Shown here: in pieces, positions 55,080 through 63,869 of the stretch
Layout: each line of letters opens with the position of its first letter
Numbering within the stretch: position 1 is the stretch's first letter
DNA from: Aeriscardovia aeriphila
GTDB lineage: Bacteria; Actinomycetota; Actinomycetes; Actinomycetales; Bifidobacteriaceae
Reading direction: 5' to 3'
Assembly (NCBI RefSeq): GCF_002259595.1
Contig: NZ_MWWU01000002.1
Coordinates: 310,001 to 374,000 of the forward strand
Length of the DNA: 64,000 bases
Made by a program: the position numbers and the translations under genes
The notes under the pieces: generated by a model
The model's database searches: none
What the model saw: only the letters and a program-made list of their open reading frames with translations
Told to the model about the DNA's origin: nothing

Positions 55080-57426
55080 CGAAGAAGGCTTTCGCCCCAC
55101 CCGACGCAACACACCAGCACCAGCAGTAGGTGATATTGCTCATGCTGGTGAAATCGTCACGCCCAGAAACCCCACCGGCGACCCCAACCTCAACCGCAAC
55201 GGGGAACCGCTCCTAGGTGATACGCGAGACCTGTTCCGCCCCAACACCTCGGATATTCCTACCAACCCGGGAGTGTACAAGTGGCGTGATGCGAACGGGC
55301 GCGTCATCTACGTGGGCAAGGCGAAAAACCTTCGCAACCGTCTCACCTTCTACTTCCAGCCTCTCAACCAGCTGCACCCCAGAACGCAGAACATGGTTCT
55401 GACCGCTCGATCTTTGGAATGGACCGTGGTGGGAACAGAGATGGAAGCCCTCACCTTGGAATACACGTGGATCAAAGAGTTTGATCCACGCTTTAACGTC
55501 GTCTTCCGCGACGATAAAACCTACCCGTACCTCGCCGTCTCTTTTGGTGAGGAAATCCCGCGTATTTGGGTGACGAGGTCAAAAAATACGAAGAAAACCC
55601 GCTACTTTGGCCCGTACACCAAAGTGTGGGATATGAGAAACTCGCTGGATAGTCTTCTCAAAACCTTCCCCGTGCGCACCTGCACTCCAGCAACCCTGCA
55701 TCGCGCACAAATGAGCGGAAGGCCGTGCCTGCTCGCCTCCATCGGCAAATGCTCCGCACCCTGTGTCGGCAGAATCTCGCTGGAAGAGCATCGCGAAATG
55801 ATGCGCGAACTCACCTCCATTCTCACCGGCAGGCGAGGGGAGAAGTACATTAAAACCCTCACCGCGCAGATGAAAGAAGCCGCCAGCAACCTCGACTTTG
55901 AAAAAGCAGCCAAACTGCGCGACCAAGCAGCAGCCATGAAAAACGTCGTACAAGAAAACGCCGTCGTATTCTCCGATGACGTCGACTGCGACATTTTCGG
56001 CCTCACAGGTGACGAACTCGAAGCGAGCGTTCACGCTTTCTTCGTGCGCTCCGGCACCATCCGCGGCGAGCGCAATTGGAGCGTGGAAAAGGTAGAAGAC
56101 ATCACCGATTCCCAGCTCATGTCCGACATGATCGCCCAAGTCTACTCACAGATGGAAGACGACGAACAAAAGGAAATCAACGCCGTTGCACCGAAACTGT
56201 CAGGCAATGTCGACATCACCACTCGCAGAGACGCTGTTTCCTCCGCAGAAAACCTCAGCTCCCAAACCTCCGTCGAACGAGCAGCGGCGACGAGGAAGCG
56301 AAGGGAGAGGGAGAACCAGACTGGCCGTGACGACCTATTCAGTGAGGAAAGTGCCATCCCACCCGAGATCATCGTTCCTGTTCAGCCCGATGACACCGAG
56401 CGCCTCGAACAGTGGTTGAGCTCCCTGCGCGGCTCGAAGGTGGTTATTCATGTGGCCCAACGCGGTGACAAGAAAACCCTTCTCGAACGCGCCACCTCGA
56501 ACGCAGCCATTGGCTTGAAGCAGAGCAAGCAGCATCGCACGGCAGATATCGCTGCACGTGAAGAAGCCATGAATGACGTCAAACGCGAACTCGGCCTTCC
56601 TCAAGCGCCGCTGCGCATCGAAGGCTACGATATTTCCAACGCTGCAGGTGGCGGCTACCAAGTGGCTTCCATGGTGGTGTTTGAAGATGGCATGGCCCGC
56701 CGCTCGGAATACCGCCGTTTCGCCATCAAGGGCAAGGATGGCAAAGGTGCTCTCGACGATCTGAGCGCAGTCTACGAAACCATCACTCGCCGCTTCAAAC
56801 ATGGCAACATTGCTGGCGACTCCGGTGACTCGTTGGAAGCCCAAGCCAAGATTGCCAAAGCTGCTGAATCTGGCGACCCCACAAATCTGGGTGAAGACGT
56901 TGTTCAGCAGGACACCAACCCGCGGCATTTCGCTTACAAGCCAAACCTGATCCTCGTCGACGGTGGTGCTAATCAGGTGAAAGCCGTCCAACAAGCCCTT
57001 GCCGACTGTGGCGTGGACGATGTAGCAGTCTGCGGTCTGGCGAAAAGGCTGGAAGAAGTGTGGCTTCCAGACGAAGAGTACCCGCTCATTTTGAACCGGC
57101 AATCGCAAGGAATGTACTTGTTGCAGCGCGTGCGCGATGAGTCACACCGCTTCGCTATCACCTACCATCGCACCAAGCGGCGCAAGGGAGAAATCCACTC
57201 TGAGCTCGACTCGATTGACGGCATCGGCCCCGTGTATGCCAAGAGGCTGTTGCGCGCATTCGGTTCGTTCAAAAAGCTCAAGCAAGCCAGCATGGACGAG
57301 ATTATCAATGTGAAAGGTATCGGAGAAAGCAGAGCGCAGAGCATCTACGCGAGCTTGCACAAAGACGACGAACAAGAGCAGAGTATACAAGAACAACTGC
57401 GACGCGAGGCGGGACTCGACGAATAG
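55072..57426 (+). CDS. uvrC: Excinuclease ABC subunit C with low-complexity inserts
   Basis: 784 aa. A 60-residue Pro/Asn/Arg-rich N-terminus precedes the GIY-YIG nuclease ([26 protein letters not shown]). A UVR (UvrB-binding) helix follows ([17 protein letters not shown]), then an insert of about 80 residues (about 355-430, Arg/Glu/Ser-rich). The RNase H-like endonuclease has [27 protein letters not shown] and [12 protein letters not shown], and the end is a tandem HhH ([30 protein letters not shown]). It makes both incisions. The dispersed octamer at 57300 lies in conserved [10 protein letters not shown] codons. Confidence 0.96.
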   Translation: MSDEEGFRPTRRNTPAPAVGDIAHAGEIVTPRNPTGDPNLNRNGEPLLGDTRDLFRPNTSDIPTNPGVYKWRDANGRVIYVGKAKNLRNRLTFYFQPLNQLHPRTQNMVLTARSLEWTVVGTEMEALTLEYTWIKEFDPRFNVVFRDDKTYPYLAVSFGEEIPRIWVTRSKNTKKTRYFGPYTKVWDMRNSLDSLLKTFPVRTCTPATLHRAQMSGRPCLLASIGKCSAPCVGRISLEEHREMMRELTSILTGRRGEKYIKTLTAQMKEAASNLDFEKAAKLRDQAAAMKNVVQENAVVFSDDVDCDIFGLTGDELEASVHAFFVRSGTIRGERNWSVEKVEDITDSQLMSDMIAQVYSQMEDDEQKEINAVAPKLSGNVDITTRRDAVSSAENLSSQTSVERAAATRKRRERENQTGRDDLFSEESAIPPEIIVPVQPDDTERLEQWLSSLRGSKVVIHVAQRGDKKTLLERATSNAAIGLKQSKQHRTADIAAREEAMNDVKRELGLPQAPLRIEGYDISNAAGGGYQVASMVVFEDGMARRSEYRRFAIKGKDGKGALDDLSAVYETITRRFKHGNIAGDSGDSLEAQAKIAKAAESGDPTNLGEDVVQQDTNPRHFAYKPNLILVDGGANQVKAVQQALADCGVDDVAVCGLAKRLEEVWLPDEEYPLILNRQSQGMYLLQRVRDESHRFAITYHRTKRRKGEIHSELDSIDGIGPVYAKRLLRAFGSFKKLKQASMDEIINVKGIGESRAQSIYASLHKDDEQEQSIQEQLRREAGLDE

Positions 57427-57436
57427 TGTGCCGCTG

Positions 57437-57536
57437 TGTCGCGCTCGTGTCGACTGCGTTGCGCTCTTGTCAACTGAATCACCCTTGTGACGGCTGTGTC
57501 ACCTTTGTGTCGACTTGTTGCCCTCGTGTTGGCTAC
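57437..57536. repeat. Five tandem imperfect 20-bp repeats between uvrC and rapZ
   Basis: Units begin at 57437, 57457, 57477, 57497 and 57517 and follow roughly NGTCRCCCTTGTGTCGACTG; unit 1 is TGTCGCGCTCGTGTCGACTG. They start just after the uvrC stop and end about 50 bases before rapZ. No function is recognised. Confidence 0.7.
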
Positions 57537-57588
57537 AGAGTGCGACTAGGCTAGCTAGAAGATAACCGCAGGTGCGGAAGGACAAGCA

Positions 57589-58647
57589 ATGACAGACGAG
57601 ACTGTGAACCACAAGCCCAGCCAAGGCATGCTATTCGACCCCAGCGAAGAAGATGGCTCACCCGAAGCCACCTTCGAAGTTCTCCTCGTCACCGGCATGT
57701 CCGGCGCAGGACGAACCCGCGCGGCAGATGCTTTGGAAGACATGGGATGGTACGTCATTGATAATCTTCCGCCAAAAATGCTCGTGCCACTCGTCGATAT
57801 GATGACTTCTGCAGGCTCAACCATCCACAAGCTGGCCGCCGTCATCGACGTGCGCTCCCGCGACTACTTCTACGACTTGCTGAAAGTGATGAACCACCTC
57901 GAAGAGCTCAACGTACGCTCGCGCATCCTCTTCCTCGACTGCGACGACGACGTTTTGGTCAAACGCTACGAGTTTGCCCGCCGCCCGCACCCACTGCAGC
58001 ACGGCCGCCGCCTCATCGACGGCATTCATGAAGAACGCGAACTGCTGACCGCGCTCAAGAAGGAAGCCGATATCGTCATCGACACGTCTCTTCTCAACAT
58101 TCATCAGCTCTCCACTCGCCTGTATGAAGTGTTGCTCGGCCAAGGCCCGGAGACTGTTCGCGTGCATGTGTTCAGCTTTGGCTTCAAATACGGCCTGCCC
58201 ACGGACGCTGATTTCATTGCCGACGTGCGCTTCCTACCGAACCCGTTCTGGGTGCCGGAGCTGAAAGGCCAGACAGGTTTGGATAAGCCGGTGCAGGAGT
58301 ATGTGATGGATTCGCCTGGCGCTCAGCGTTTCCTGGCGGACTATTCTCGTGCTTTGATGACGGCGATCACCGGGTTTGCAAAGGAAGATAAGCATTACGT
58401 CACGATTGGTGTGGGCTGCACAGGTGGTCAACATCGCTCAGTGGTGATGGCTCAGGAGTTGGCGCAAACCCTGCGTCGTCACGGATTATCAGTGACGGTT
58501 TCAGCGCGCGAGATCGATGCGGGCCGCTACCAGAGCGCGCAGAAGAGTGAGCGGAAGTCCGCCCCCGATTCGAAGGACGATACTGATTCGAAAGGCGCCG
58601 CCACCTCAGACAGCGCCACACAGAAGGAAGGTGGCGCTCATGAGTGA
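57589..58647 (+). CDS. rapZ: RNase adapter / nucleotide-binding protein RapZ (YvcJ)
   Basis: 352 aa, ATG preceded by GGAAGGAC. Walker A GMSGAGRT near residue 36-43, the GWYVIDNLPP strand, Walker B-like LFLDCDDDVLVKRYEFARRPHPL, and the C-terminal domain with FGFKYGLPTDADFIADVRFLPNPFW and IGVGCTGGQHRSVVMA. In Gram-positives this ATP/GTPase works next to YvcK and WhiA. The C-terminal 45 residues are a charged, variable tail. It overlaps yvcK by eight bases. Octamer copies at 57759 (conserved VIDNLPP codons) and 58484. Confidence 0.96.
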   Translation: MTDETVNHKPSQGMLFDPSEEDGSPEATFEVLLVTGMSGAGRTRAADALEDMGWYVIDNLPPKMLVPLVDMMTSAGSTIHKLAAVIDVRSRDYFYDLLKVMNHLEELNVRSRILFLDCDDDVLVKRYEFARRPHPLQHGRRLIDGIHEERELLTALKKEADIVIDTSLLNIHQLSTRLYEVLLGQGPETVRVHVFSFGFKYGLPTDADFIADVRFLPNPFWVPELKGQTGLDKPVQEYVMDSPGAQRFLADYSRALMTAITGFAKEDKHYVTIGVGCTGGQHRSVVMAQELAQTLRRHGLSVTVSAREIDAGRYQSAQKSERKSAPDSKDDTDSKGAATSDSATQKEGGAHE

Positions 58648-59707
58648 TCCGCAATGCACCACCACCATCCCTGTGGTCAACCCCGCACTTCCTCCCGCAC
58701 CGCTCAGCCTATTGACGGGCGATCCGCAACAAGTGCACGCCGCATGGCCAGCACACCACCGCGACCATATTAAAGTTGCCGCGCTGGGCGGCGGCCACGG
58801 CCTTCATGCCACCTTGGAAGCATTGCGCTTGCTCACCAACGATGTGACTGCAATCGTCTGCGTCGGCGACAACGGTGGCTCGTCTGGTCGCCTGCGCCAA
58901 GAGTTTCCCGGAATCCTTCCACCAGGCGATATTCGCATGGCACTGTCCGCTCTGGCATCGCAAGAGGCCAGAGAAAGTGGCGTTGTTAATCTTTTGCAGC
59001 ACCGCTTCGTGTCAGCAGGCCCGCTCAACGGCCATTCGCTGGGAAACCTCATCATGACGGCGGAATACCAGCGAACCGGCGGCGATACCATGCGCTCCAT
59101 CCGCACTGTCCAGGAAATGCTGGGAATCGGCGGGCGAGTGGTGCCAGGAGCGAGTGTTGCTCTCGACCTGACTGCGCAAGTCAAGTTTGCCGACGGCAGT
59201 GTGCACACGCTCACCGGCCAGCGCAACATCGCGAAAACCAGCGGTCAAGTGCTCGACATGCATATCAGCCCGAGTGATCCTCCCGTCTTTGAGGAAGCGG
59301 TGAAAGCCATCGAAGAGGCGGACCTCGTCACCCTCGGCCCAGGCTCTTGGTACACCTCGCTGCTGGTGCACGTGATGGTTCCACGCATCCGCGAAGCTTT
59401 GCACAAGAGTGCGGCGAAAAAGATTCTGATAATGGATCTGGTCTCCGATGCTGAAACTCGCGGGCTGACTTTGCAAGGCCAGTTGGACGCTTTTGCTCGC
59501 TACTCTCAAGATTTGCCGGTGGACGCTATTGTCGCTGGCCCGCAACAGCCTGGTGAGTCGTCACTTCGCGTTCCTGCGTCGACGGCAGTAATTCGTCGCC
59601 GGCTCAATATGACCGGAAAGCCAGCAGTCCACGATCGCGTGAGATTAGCAGTCGGCATTAAGGATGCGTGCGACTTCTTCATGGAAAACGCATCGGCCGG
59701 GAAGTAG
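58640..59707 (+). CDS. yvcK: YvcK-like gluconeogenesis factor (CofD family)
   Basis: 355 aa from the ATG at 58640 (GGAAGGTGG upstream), overlapping the rapZ end. The core is VAALGGGHGLHATLEALR, VCVGDNGGSSGRLRQEF, PPGDIRMALSALA, HSLGNLIMTAEY, and LGPGSWYTSLLVHVMVPRIREAL. YvcK binds UDP-sugars and links carbon metabolism to cell-wall growth in related Gram-positives. The first 40 residues are a Pro-rich extension. Confidence 0.95.
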   Translation: MSDPQCTTTIPVVNPALPPAPLSLLTGDPQQVHAAWPAHHRDHIKVAALGGGHGLHATLEALRLLTNDVTAIVCVGDNGGSSGRLRQEFPGILPPGDIRMALSALASQEARESGVVNLLQHRFVSAGPLNGHSLGNLIMTAEYQRTGGDTMRSIRTVQEMLGIGGRVVPGASVALDLTAQVKFADGSVHTLTGQRNIAKTSGQVLDMHISPSDPPVFEEAVKAIEEADLVTLGPGSWYTSLLVHVMVPRIREALHKSAAKKILIMDLVSDAETRGLTLQGQLDAFARYSQDLPVDAIVAGPQQPGESSLRVPASTAVIRRRLNMTGKPAVHDRVRLAVGIKDACDFFMENASAGK

Positions 59708-60038
59708 CCTCGCACCGCATTTTTTGCATACTGTCAAAAATTACCCTCAGAGGAAAATAAATGAATCTGAGCTGGGGAAGAAGTGCGCAGTGATAATCTC
59801 AAGCGATGTGAGAGATTGCAAGGCTCGCGTGCGAAACGCCGGGAAATTTCAGCAATTTCACAGTTTTGACCAGCAGAAAAAATGAGCGGGAAAGCTGGCT
59901 GAGGCTGGGCGCAAAAGTCCAGACACTCAAGTAAGACTACTGAGAAGTTCGTGGCGAGTCGCAGACAGACTTGCCGACAACGATTCTTGATTTCGTGACA
60001 AATGACCGTGAAATCGGTCACGTATGTGGGGAGTGGTC
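59708..60038. other. Non-coding gap upstream of whiA
   Basis: 331 bases. It has an exact dispersed octamer (59791-59798, in GCGCAGTGATAATCTCAAG) and the inverted repeat TGACCG/CGGTCA (60003-60020) directly before the whiA RBS. No terminator with a clear T-run follows yvcK, so read-through is possible. Confidence 0.5.
60003..60020. promoter_or_regulatory. Inverted repeat before whiA
   Basis: TGACCG-TGAAAT-CGGTCA, arms of six bases with a 6-base spacer, ending 18 bases before the GTG start. It is placed to act as an operator on whiA. Confidence 0.4.
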
Positions 60039-60992
60039 GTGGCGCTTATTGACGACGTGAAGGATGAGCTTGTTTCTTACACTTCGGATTCTGAAGCTGT
60101 AGTTCGTGCTCAAGCTTCGGCCATGATACGTTTCGCAGGTGGTCTGCACATTGTGAAGCGTCATATTGTGATCGAAGCACAATTCGCCGAACAGTCTGTC
60201 GCCGAATGGCTCTCGAACACCATTGAAAACGTGTATCACCATGATACCGAGCTGCTGCAAGTGCATCACCAGTCTCCTTTGGGCGACTTGACGCGTTTTT
60301 CTGTTCGCGTGATGCAGCAGGGTGGCCCGCTGGCTTTGGAAACTGGCCTTCTGACCAACAAGAAGCAGCCAGTGCTCGGCCTTCCTCATGGCTTGCTCAC
60401 TGGAGAAGTGGAGATTGCCAAGGCGGCATGGCGTGGTGCGTTCCTCGCTCATGGTGAACTGTCTGACCCAGGTCGCGCATCCATGCTCGAGATCATCTGC
60501 CCGGGCTACCAGTCGGCCATCGACATGGTCAAGCTCGCCAAGCTTCTCGACGTCAACGCACAGATTCGCAATTATCGCAACTCTCAGCGCGTCAATATTC
60601 GCGACGCTGCTGACATTGAGCGCATGCTGCTACTCATGGGTGCTCGTCGCACTTCGCGCGACTGGTCGGGCAAGCGTCAAGATGGCTTGCACCGTGGTAA
60701 GGCAAACCGTTTGGCTAACTTCGATGACGCCAACATGCGTCGTTCGGCCAAGGCTGCTGTTGAGGCTATTGCTAAGGTGAAGCACGCTTTCGAGGTTCTG
60801 GGCGATGACATTCCAGAGAATCTGCGTTCTGCAGGCCAGGTGCGTCTCGACCATCCGGATGCAACTCTGGAGGAGTTGGGCCGTCTGTCCAACCCGCCGA
60901 TCTCCAAGGATGCTGTTGCTGGCCGCATTCGTCGTCTTTTCCAGTTGAGTGACAGGGTGGAAGCTCAGCGCGCTGAACAGCAGAGCGAGTAA
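60039..60992 (+). CDS. whiA: Sporulation/division transcription factor WhiA
   Basis: 317 aa from the GTG at 60039 (GTGGGGAG upstream), which gives the typical start VALIDDVKDELV; ATG 60024 is less likely. An N-terminal LAGLIDADG-like fold (residues about 15-210; GLLTGEVEIAKAAWRGAFLAHGELSDP) precedes the C-terminal HTH with LDHPDATLEELGRLSNPPISKDAVAGRIRRLFQL. In actinobacteria WhiA binds DNA to control division genes. It forms the usual rapZ-yvcK-whiA block. Its terminator is at 61034-61063. Confidence 0.96.
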   Translation: MALIDDVKDELVSYTSDSEAVVRAQASAMIRFAGGLHIVKRHIVIEAQFAEQSVAEWLSNTIENVYHHDTELLQVHHQSPLGDLTRFSVRVMQQGGPLALETGLLTNKKQPVLGLPHGLLTGEVEIAKAAWRGAFLAHGELSDPGRASMLEIICPGYQSAIDMVKLAKLLDVNAQIRNYRNSQRVNIRDAADIERMLLLMGARRTSRDWSGKRQDGLHRGKANRLANFDDANMRRSAKAAVEAIAKVKHAFEVLGDDIPENLRSAGQVRLDHPDATLEELGRLSNPPISKDAVAGRIRRLFQLSDRVEAQRAEQQSE

Positions 60993-61033
60993 GTCGCAAC
61001 ACTGACTGCATCGCTAGGCGCAACACACATGAC

Positions 61034-61063
61034 AAGCCGCAGCCTCAGGGTTGCGGCTTTCTA
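61034..61063 (+). terminator. whiA terminator
   Basis: AAGCCGCA (61034-61041) pairs with TGCGGCTT (61052-61059), with an inner CCT/AGG; TCTACTTT follows. Confidence 0.75.
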
Positions 61064-61194
61064 CTTTCATTGCCGCGCTTTCCTCGCGAGACTTTCTTCG
61101 CCGTACTTTTCGCTGTGCTGGCGGGCGTAAATGCTAAGATTAGCAACGGTTGCACGTGAGCTACCCTCCGATTTTTCGGATGAAAGGATGAAAT

Positions 61195-62391
61195 ATGAAG
61201 ACTCTGAAGGATCTCGGTGATCTTTCCGGCAAGCGCGTTTTGGTGCGCGCCGATTTTAATGTCCCGCTCGATGGCACGAAGATTACTGATGATGGTCGTA
61301 TTCGTGCTGCACTCCCAACTTTGACCGAACTGCACAATGAGGGTGCCAAGGTCATCGTGATGGCTCATCTCGGCCGTCCAAAGGGCCAGGTTGTTCCTGA
61401 GCTCTCTCTCGCTCCTGTTGCTGCCCGCCTCGGTGAGCTCATGGGTGTGAACGTCGTTCTCGCACATGACACCTATGGTGAGGATGCTCAGGCCAAGGTT
61501 GCAGCCATGAAGGATGGCGACGTCGTTCTGCTCGAGAACGTGCGCTTCAACCCAGAAGAGACCTCCAAGGATGAGGCTGTTCGCCACGAGTATGCTGAGA
61601 AGCTCGCCAAGCTCGCTGACGTCTTCGTTTCCGACGGCTTCGGCGTGGTTCACCGCGCACAGGGCTCCGACTACGATGTCGCAACCATTCTGCCAAGTGC
61701 AGCTGGCCTGCTCATCCAGAAGGAAGTCAAGGCACTCTCTCGCGCTACCGAAAGCCCAGAGCGCCCATTCACCGTCGTTCTCGGTGGCTCCAAGGTCTCC
61801 GACAAGCTCGGCGTCATCAAGAACTTGCTCGACAAAGCTGATCGCCTCGTCATCGGCGGCGGCATGCTCTTCACCTTCCTCAAGGCTCAGGGCTACGAAA
61901 TCGGCAAGTCCCTCGTTGAAGAGGACATGATTGACACCGTCAAGGGCTACATGGAGACCGCAAAGAAGAACGGCGTCGAGCTCGTTCTCCCAGTCGACGT
62001 TGTGGCTGCTGATAAGTTCGCTGCTGACTCCCCAGCAGTGTCCGTCCCAGCTGACCAGATTCCAGCTGACAAGATGGGCTTGGATATTGCTGAAAAGTCC
62101 CAGAAGCTTTTCCACGACAAGATCGTCGACTCCAAGACCGTCGTGTGGAACGGCCCAATGGGTGTGTTTGAGTTCCCACGCTTCGCAGCCGGCACCAAGG
62201 CTGTGGCTCAGGGCCTCGTTGACGCCACCAAGGCTGGCGCATTCACCATCGTCGGCGGTGGCGACTCTGCTTCTGCAGTGCGTAACCTCGGCTTCAAGGA
62301 TGATGAGTTCTCTCACATCTCCACTGGTGGTGGCGCTTCCCTCGAGTTCTTGGAGGGCAAGGAGCTTCCTGGCCTCAAGGTTCTCGACTGA
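61195..62391 (+). CDS. pgk: Phosphoglycerate kinase
   Basis: 398 aa, ATG preceded by AAAGGATGA. It starts [27 protein letters not shown]; other marks are [23 protein letters not shown], the [20 protein letters not shown] nucleotide region and [13 protein letters not shown]...[14 protein letters not shown] at the end. It makes ATP in lower glycolysis (bifid shunt). Strong codon bias and absence of exact octamers fit high expression. It is separated from tpiA by its own terminator. Confidence 0.98.
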   Translation: MKTLKDLGDLSGKRVLVRADFNVPLDGTKITDDGRIRAALPTLTELHNEGAKVIVMAHLGRPKGQVVPELSLAPVAARLGELMGVNVVLAHDTYGEDAQAKVAAMKDGDVVLLENVRFNPEETSKDEAVRHEYAEKLAKLADVFVSDGFGVVHRAQGSDYDVATILPSAAGLLIQKEVKALSRATESPERPFTVVLGGSKVSDKLGVIKNLLDKADRLVIGGGMLFTFLKAQGYEIGKSLVEEDMIDTVKGYMETAKKNGVELVLPVDVVAADKFAADSPAVSVPADQIPADKMGLDIAEKSQKLFHDKIVDSKTVVWNGPMGVFEFPRFAAGTKAVAQGLVDATKAGAFTIVGGGDSASAVRNLGFKDDEFSHISTGGGASLEFLEGKELPGLKVLD

Positions 62392-62466
62392 GCTCACACT
62401 CATATCACATCAGTGAGAACACATTGAGATTGACAGTGAACTTGGTGAAATTCACTGCAGGTTCTC

Positions 62467-62497
62467 GGCGGCTCAACCCACTGAGCCGCCTTCTTTT
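62467..62497 (+). terminator. pgk terminator
   Basis: GGCGGCTCA (62467-62475) and TGAGCCGCC (62482-62490) with an ACCCAC loop, then TTCTTTT. An exact dispersed octamer (62517-62524) follows 20 bases later. Confidence 0.9.
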
Positions 62498-62604
62498 GCC
62501 TGCTGCAGAAGACAACTGATAATCTCACGGCATTCTGTAGCAAGCTAGCCAAGCTGCTAACAAACGAGAGTTTGGCATTCATGCGAAAGACGAAAGAAGG
62601 ATGC

Positions 62605-63408
62605 ATGGCTCGCACTGCGCTCGTCGCTGGTAATTGGAAGATGAACTTCGATCATTTTCAAGCTACCTACTTCATGCAGAAGCTCGCATGGCTGCTCAGA
62701 GACGCGCATTACGACTTTGACGACGCAGAAATCGCCATCATGCCTCCTTTCACCTCCATTCGCTCGGTCCAAGTTCTCGTCGAATCCGAGAACATGAAAA
62801 TCAAAATTGGTGCACAAAACGTCTCTGAGATGAGTGGCGGCGCCTTCACCGGAGATGTTTCCGCAGAAATGTTGGAAAAGCTGGGCTGCTCGTACACTAT
62901 CATCGGCCATTCGGAGAGGCGCAAGTACCATCCCGAAGATGACGTCAACCTGGTCGATAAGGTTCGCGCCACTTTAGCCGCTGGTATGCAGCCGATTTTG
63001 TGCGTGGGAGAGAGCTTTGAGGAGCGTCGCCAGGGCATTGAGCTCACCTACGCGACCAACCAGGTTGCTGACGTGACGCGCGACCTCTCTGCAGGCCAGG
63101 CTCGCCGTATGCTTGTTGCGTATGAGCCTGTTTGGGCTATTGGCAGGGGAGCTTCTGCTACTCCTCAGGATGCTCAAGATGCTGCTGCGGCAATCAGGCG
63201 TCACTTCGCTCAAGCTTTTGATGAGGATGTTGCCAATGATGTGCGTATTCTCTATGGTGGCTCGGTGAAAGCGGCGAATGCGATGGACCTCATGGCTGGC
63301 CCTGACGTCGACGGCTTCCTGATCGGTGGCGCGAGCCTCGATCCCGAAGAGTTCAGCAAGATTGCCAGAATTGTTGCGCTGGCGGCCCGCAGGCGTCGTA
63401 AGCAGTGA
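62605..63408 (+). CDS. tpiA: Triosephosphate isomerase
   Basis: 267 aa from the ATG at 62605 (GAAGGA upstream); the frame is open 11 codons further upstream, but the family start is ARTALVAGNWKMN. Catalytic Lys12 in NWKMN, His in IIGHSERRKY, Glu in VAYEPVWAIGRG, and the phosphate loop LYGGSVKAANA. It interconverts the triose phosphates. The basic tail ends RRRRKQ. The stop is directly followed by an exact motif copy (CAGTGAGATTATCACTG, 63403-63419). Confidence 0.97.
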   Translation: MARTALVAGNWKMNFDHFQATYFMQKLAWLLRDAHYDFDDAEIAIMPPFTSIRSVQVLVESENMKIKIGAQNVSEMSGGAFTGDVSAEMLEKLGCSYTIIGHSERRKYHPEDDVNLVDKVRATLAAGMQPILCVGESFEERRQGIELTYATNQVADVTRDLSAGQARRMLVAYEPVWAIGRGASATPQDAQDAAAAIRRHFAQAFDEDVANDVRILYGGSVKAANAMDLMAGPDVDGFLIGGASLDPEEFSKIARIVALAARRRRKQ

Positions 63409-63484
63409 GATTATCACTGCGCGTTAATCAGACGTATACAGCACAACAGCAGAGCAGCACTTGGGCAATGGCTCAGTGATAATC
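63409..63484. repeat. Inverted pair of the dispersed motif between tpiA and secG
   Basis: GATTATCA (63409-63416) and TGATAATC (63477-63484) face each other. Extended arms GATTATCACTG and CAGTGATAATC match exactly, with about 57 bases between. Confidence 0.85.
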
Positions 63485-63569
63485 TTAAGAAATTTTGATT
63501 TCACGCTTTTCTTTCTGTGGTTTCGTGTACAGTAGAGTGCAGTAAAGAGCAAGACTTTCGGAGGTAACT

Positions 63570-63818
63570 GTGCAAGCAGTGAAGATTATTCTCGACATTA
63601 TTGTCGTGTTGGCGAGCATCTTGTTGACCATGCTCATCCTCATGCATAAGGGCAAGGGTGGCGGTATCTCCGATATGTTCGGCGGTGGTATCGGCGCTTC
63701 TGCCTCCACCTCTGGCGTGGCAGAGAAGAACCTGAACCGTTTGACGGTGATCGTGGGCCTCGTGTGGGTGGCTGTGATCATCGCTTTGGGCTTGCTCACT
63801 AAGTTTGGTCTGATCTGA
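63570..63818 (+). CDS. secG: Preprotein translocase subunit SecG
   Basis: 82 aa, GTG start with GGAGG at 63559-63563. Two membrane helices (about 3-23 and 55-78) flank the conserved cytoplasmic loop MHKGKGGGISDMFGGG. It assists SecYE during protein export. The position after tpiA is the usual one in Gram-positives. A strong terminator follows. Confidence 0.96.
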   Translation: MQAVKIILDIIVVLASILLTMLILMHKGKGGGISDMFGGGIGASASTSGVAEKNLNRLTVIVGLVWVAVIIALGLLTKFGLI

Positions 63819-63844
63819 TTTCATTCTGACTGCACATGAGTGCG

Positions 63845-63869
63845 AGGCCGCCTGTAGGCGGCCTTTTTC
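63845..63869 (+). terminator. secG terminator
   Basis: AGGCCGCC (63845-63852), TGTA loop, GGCGGCCT (63857-63864), then TTTTC. Confidence 0.93.
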
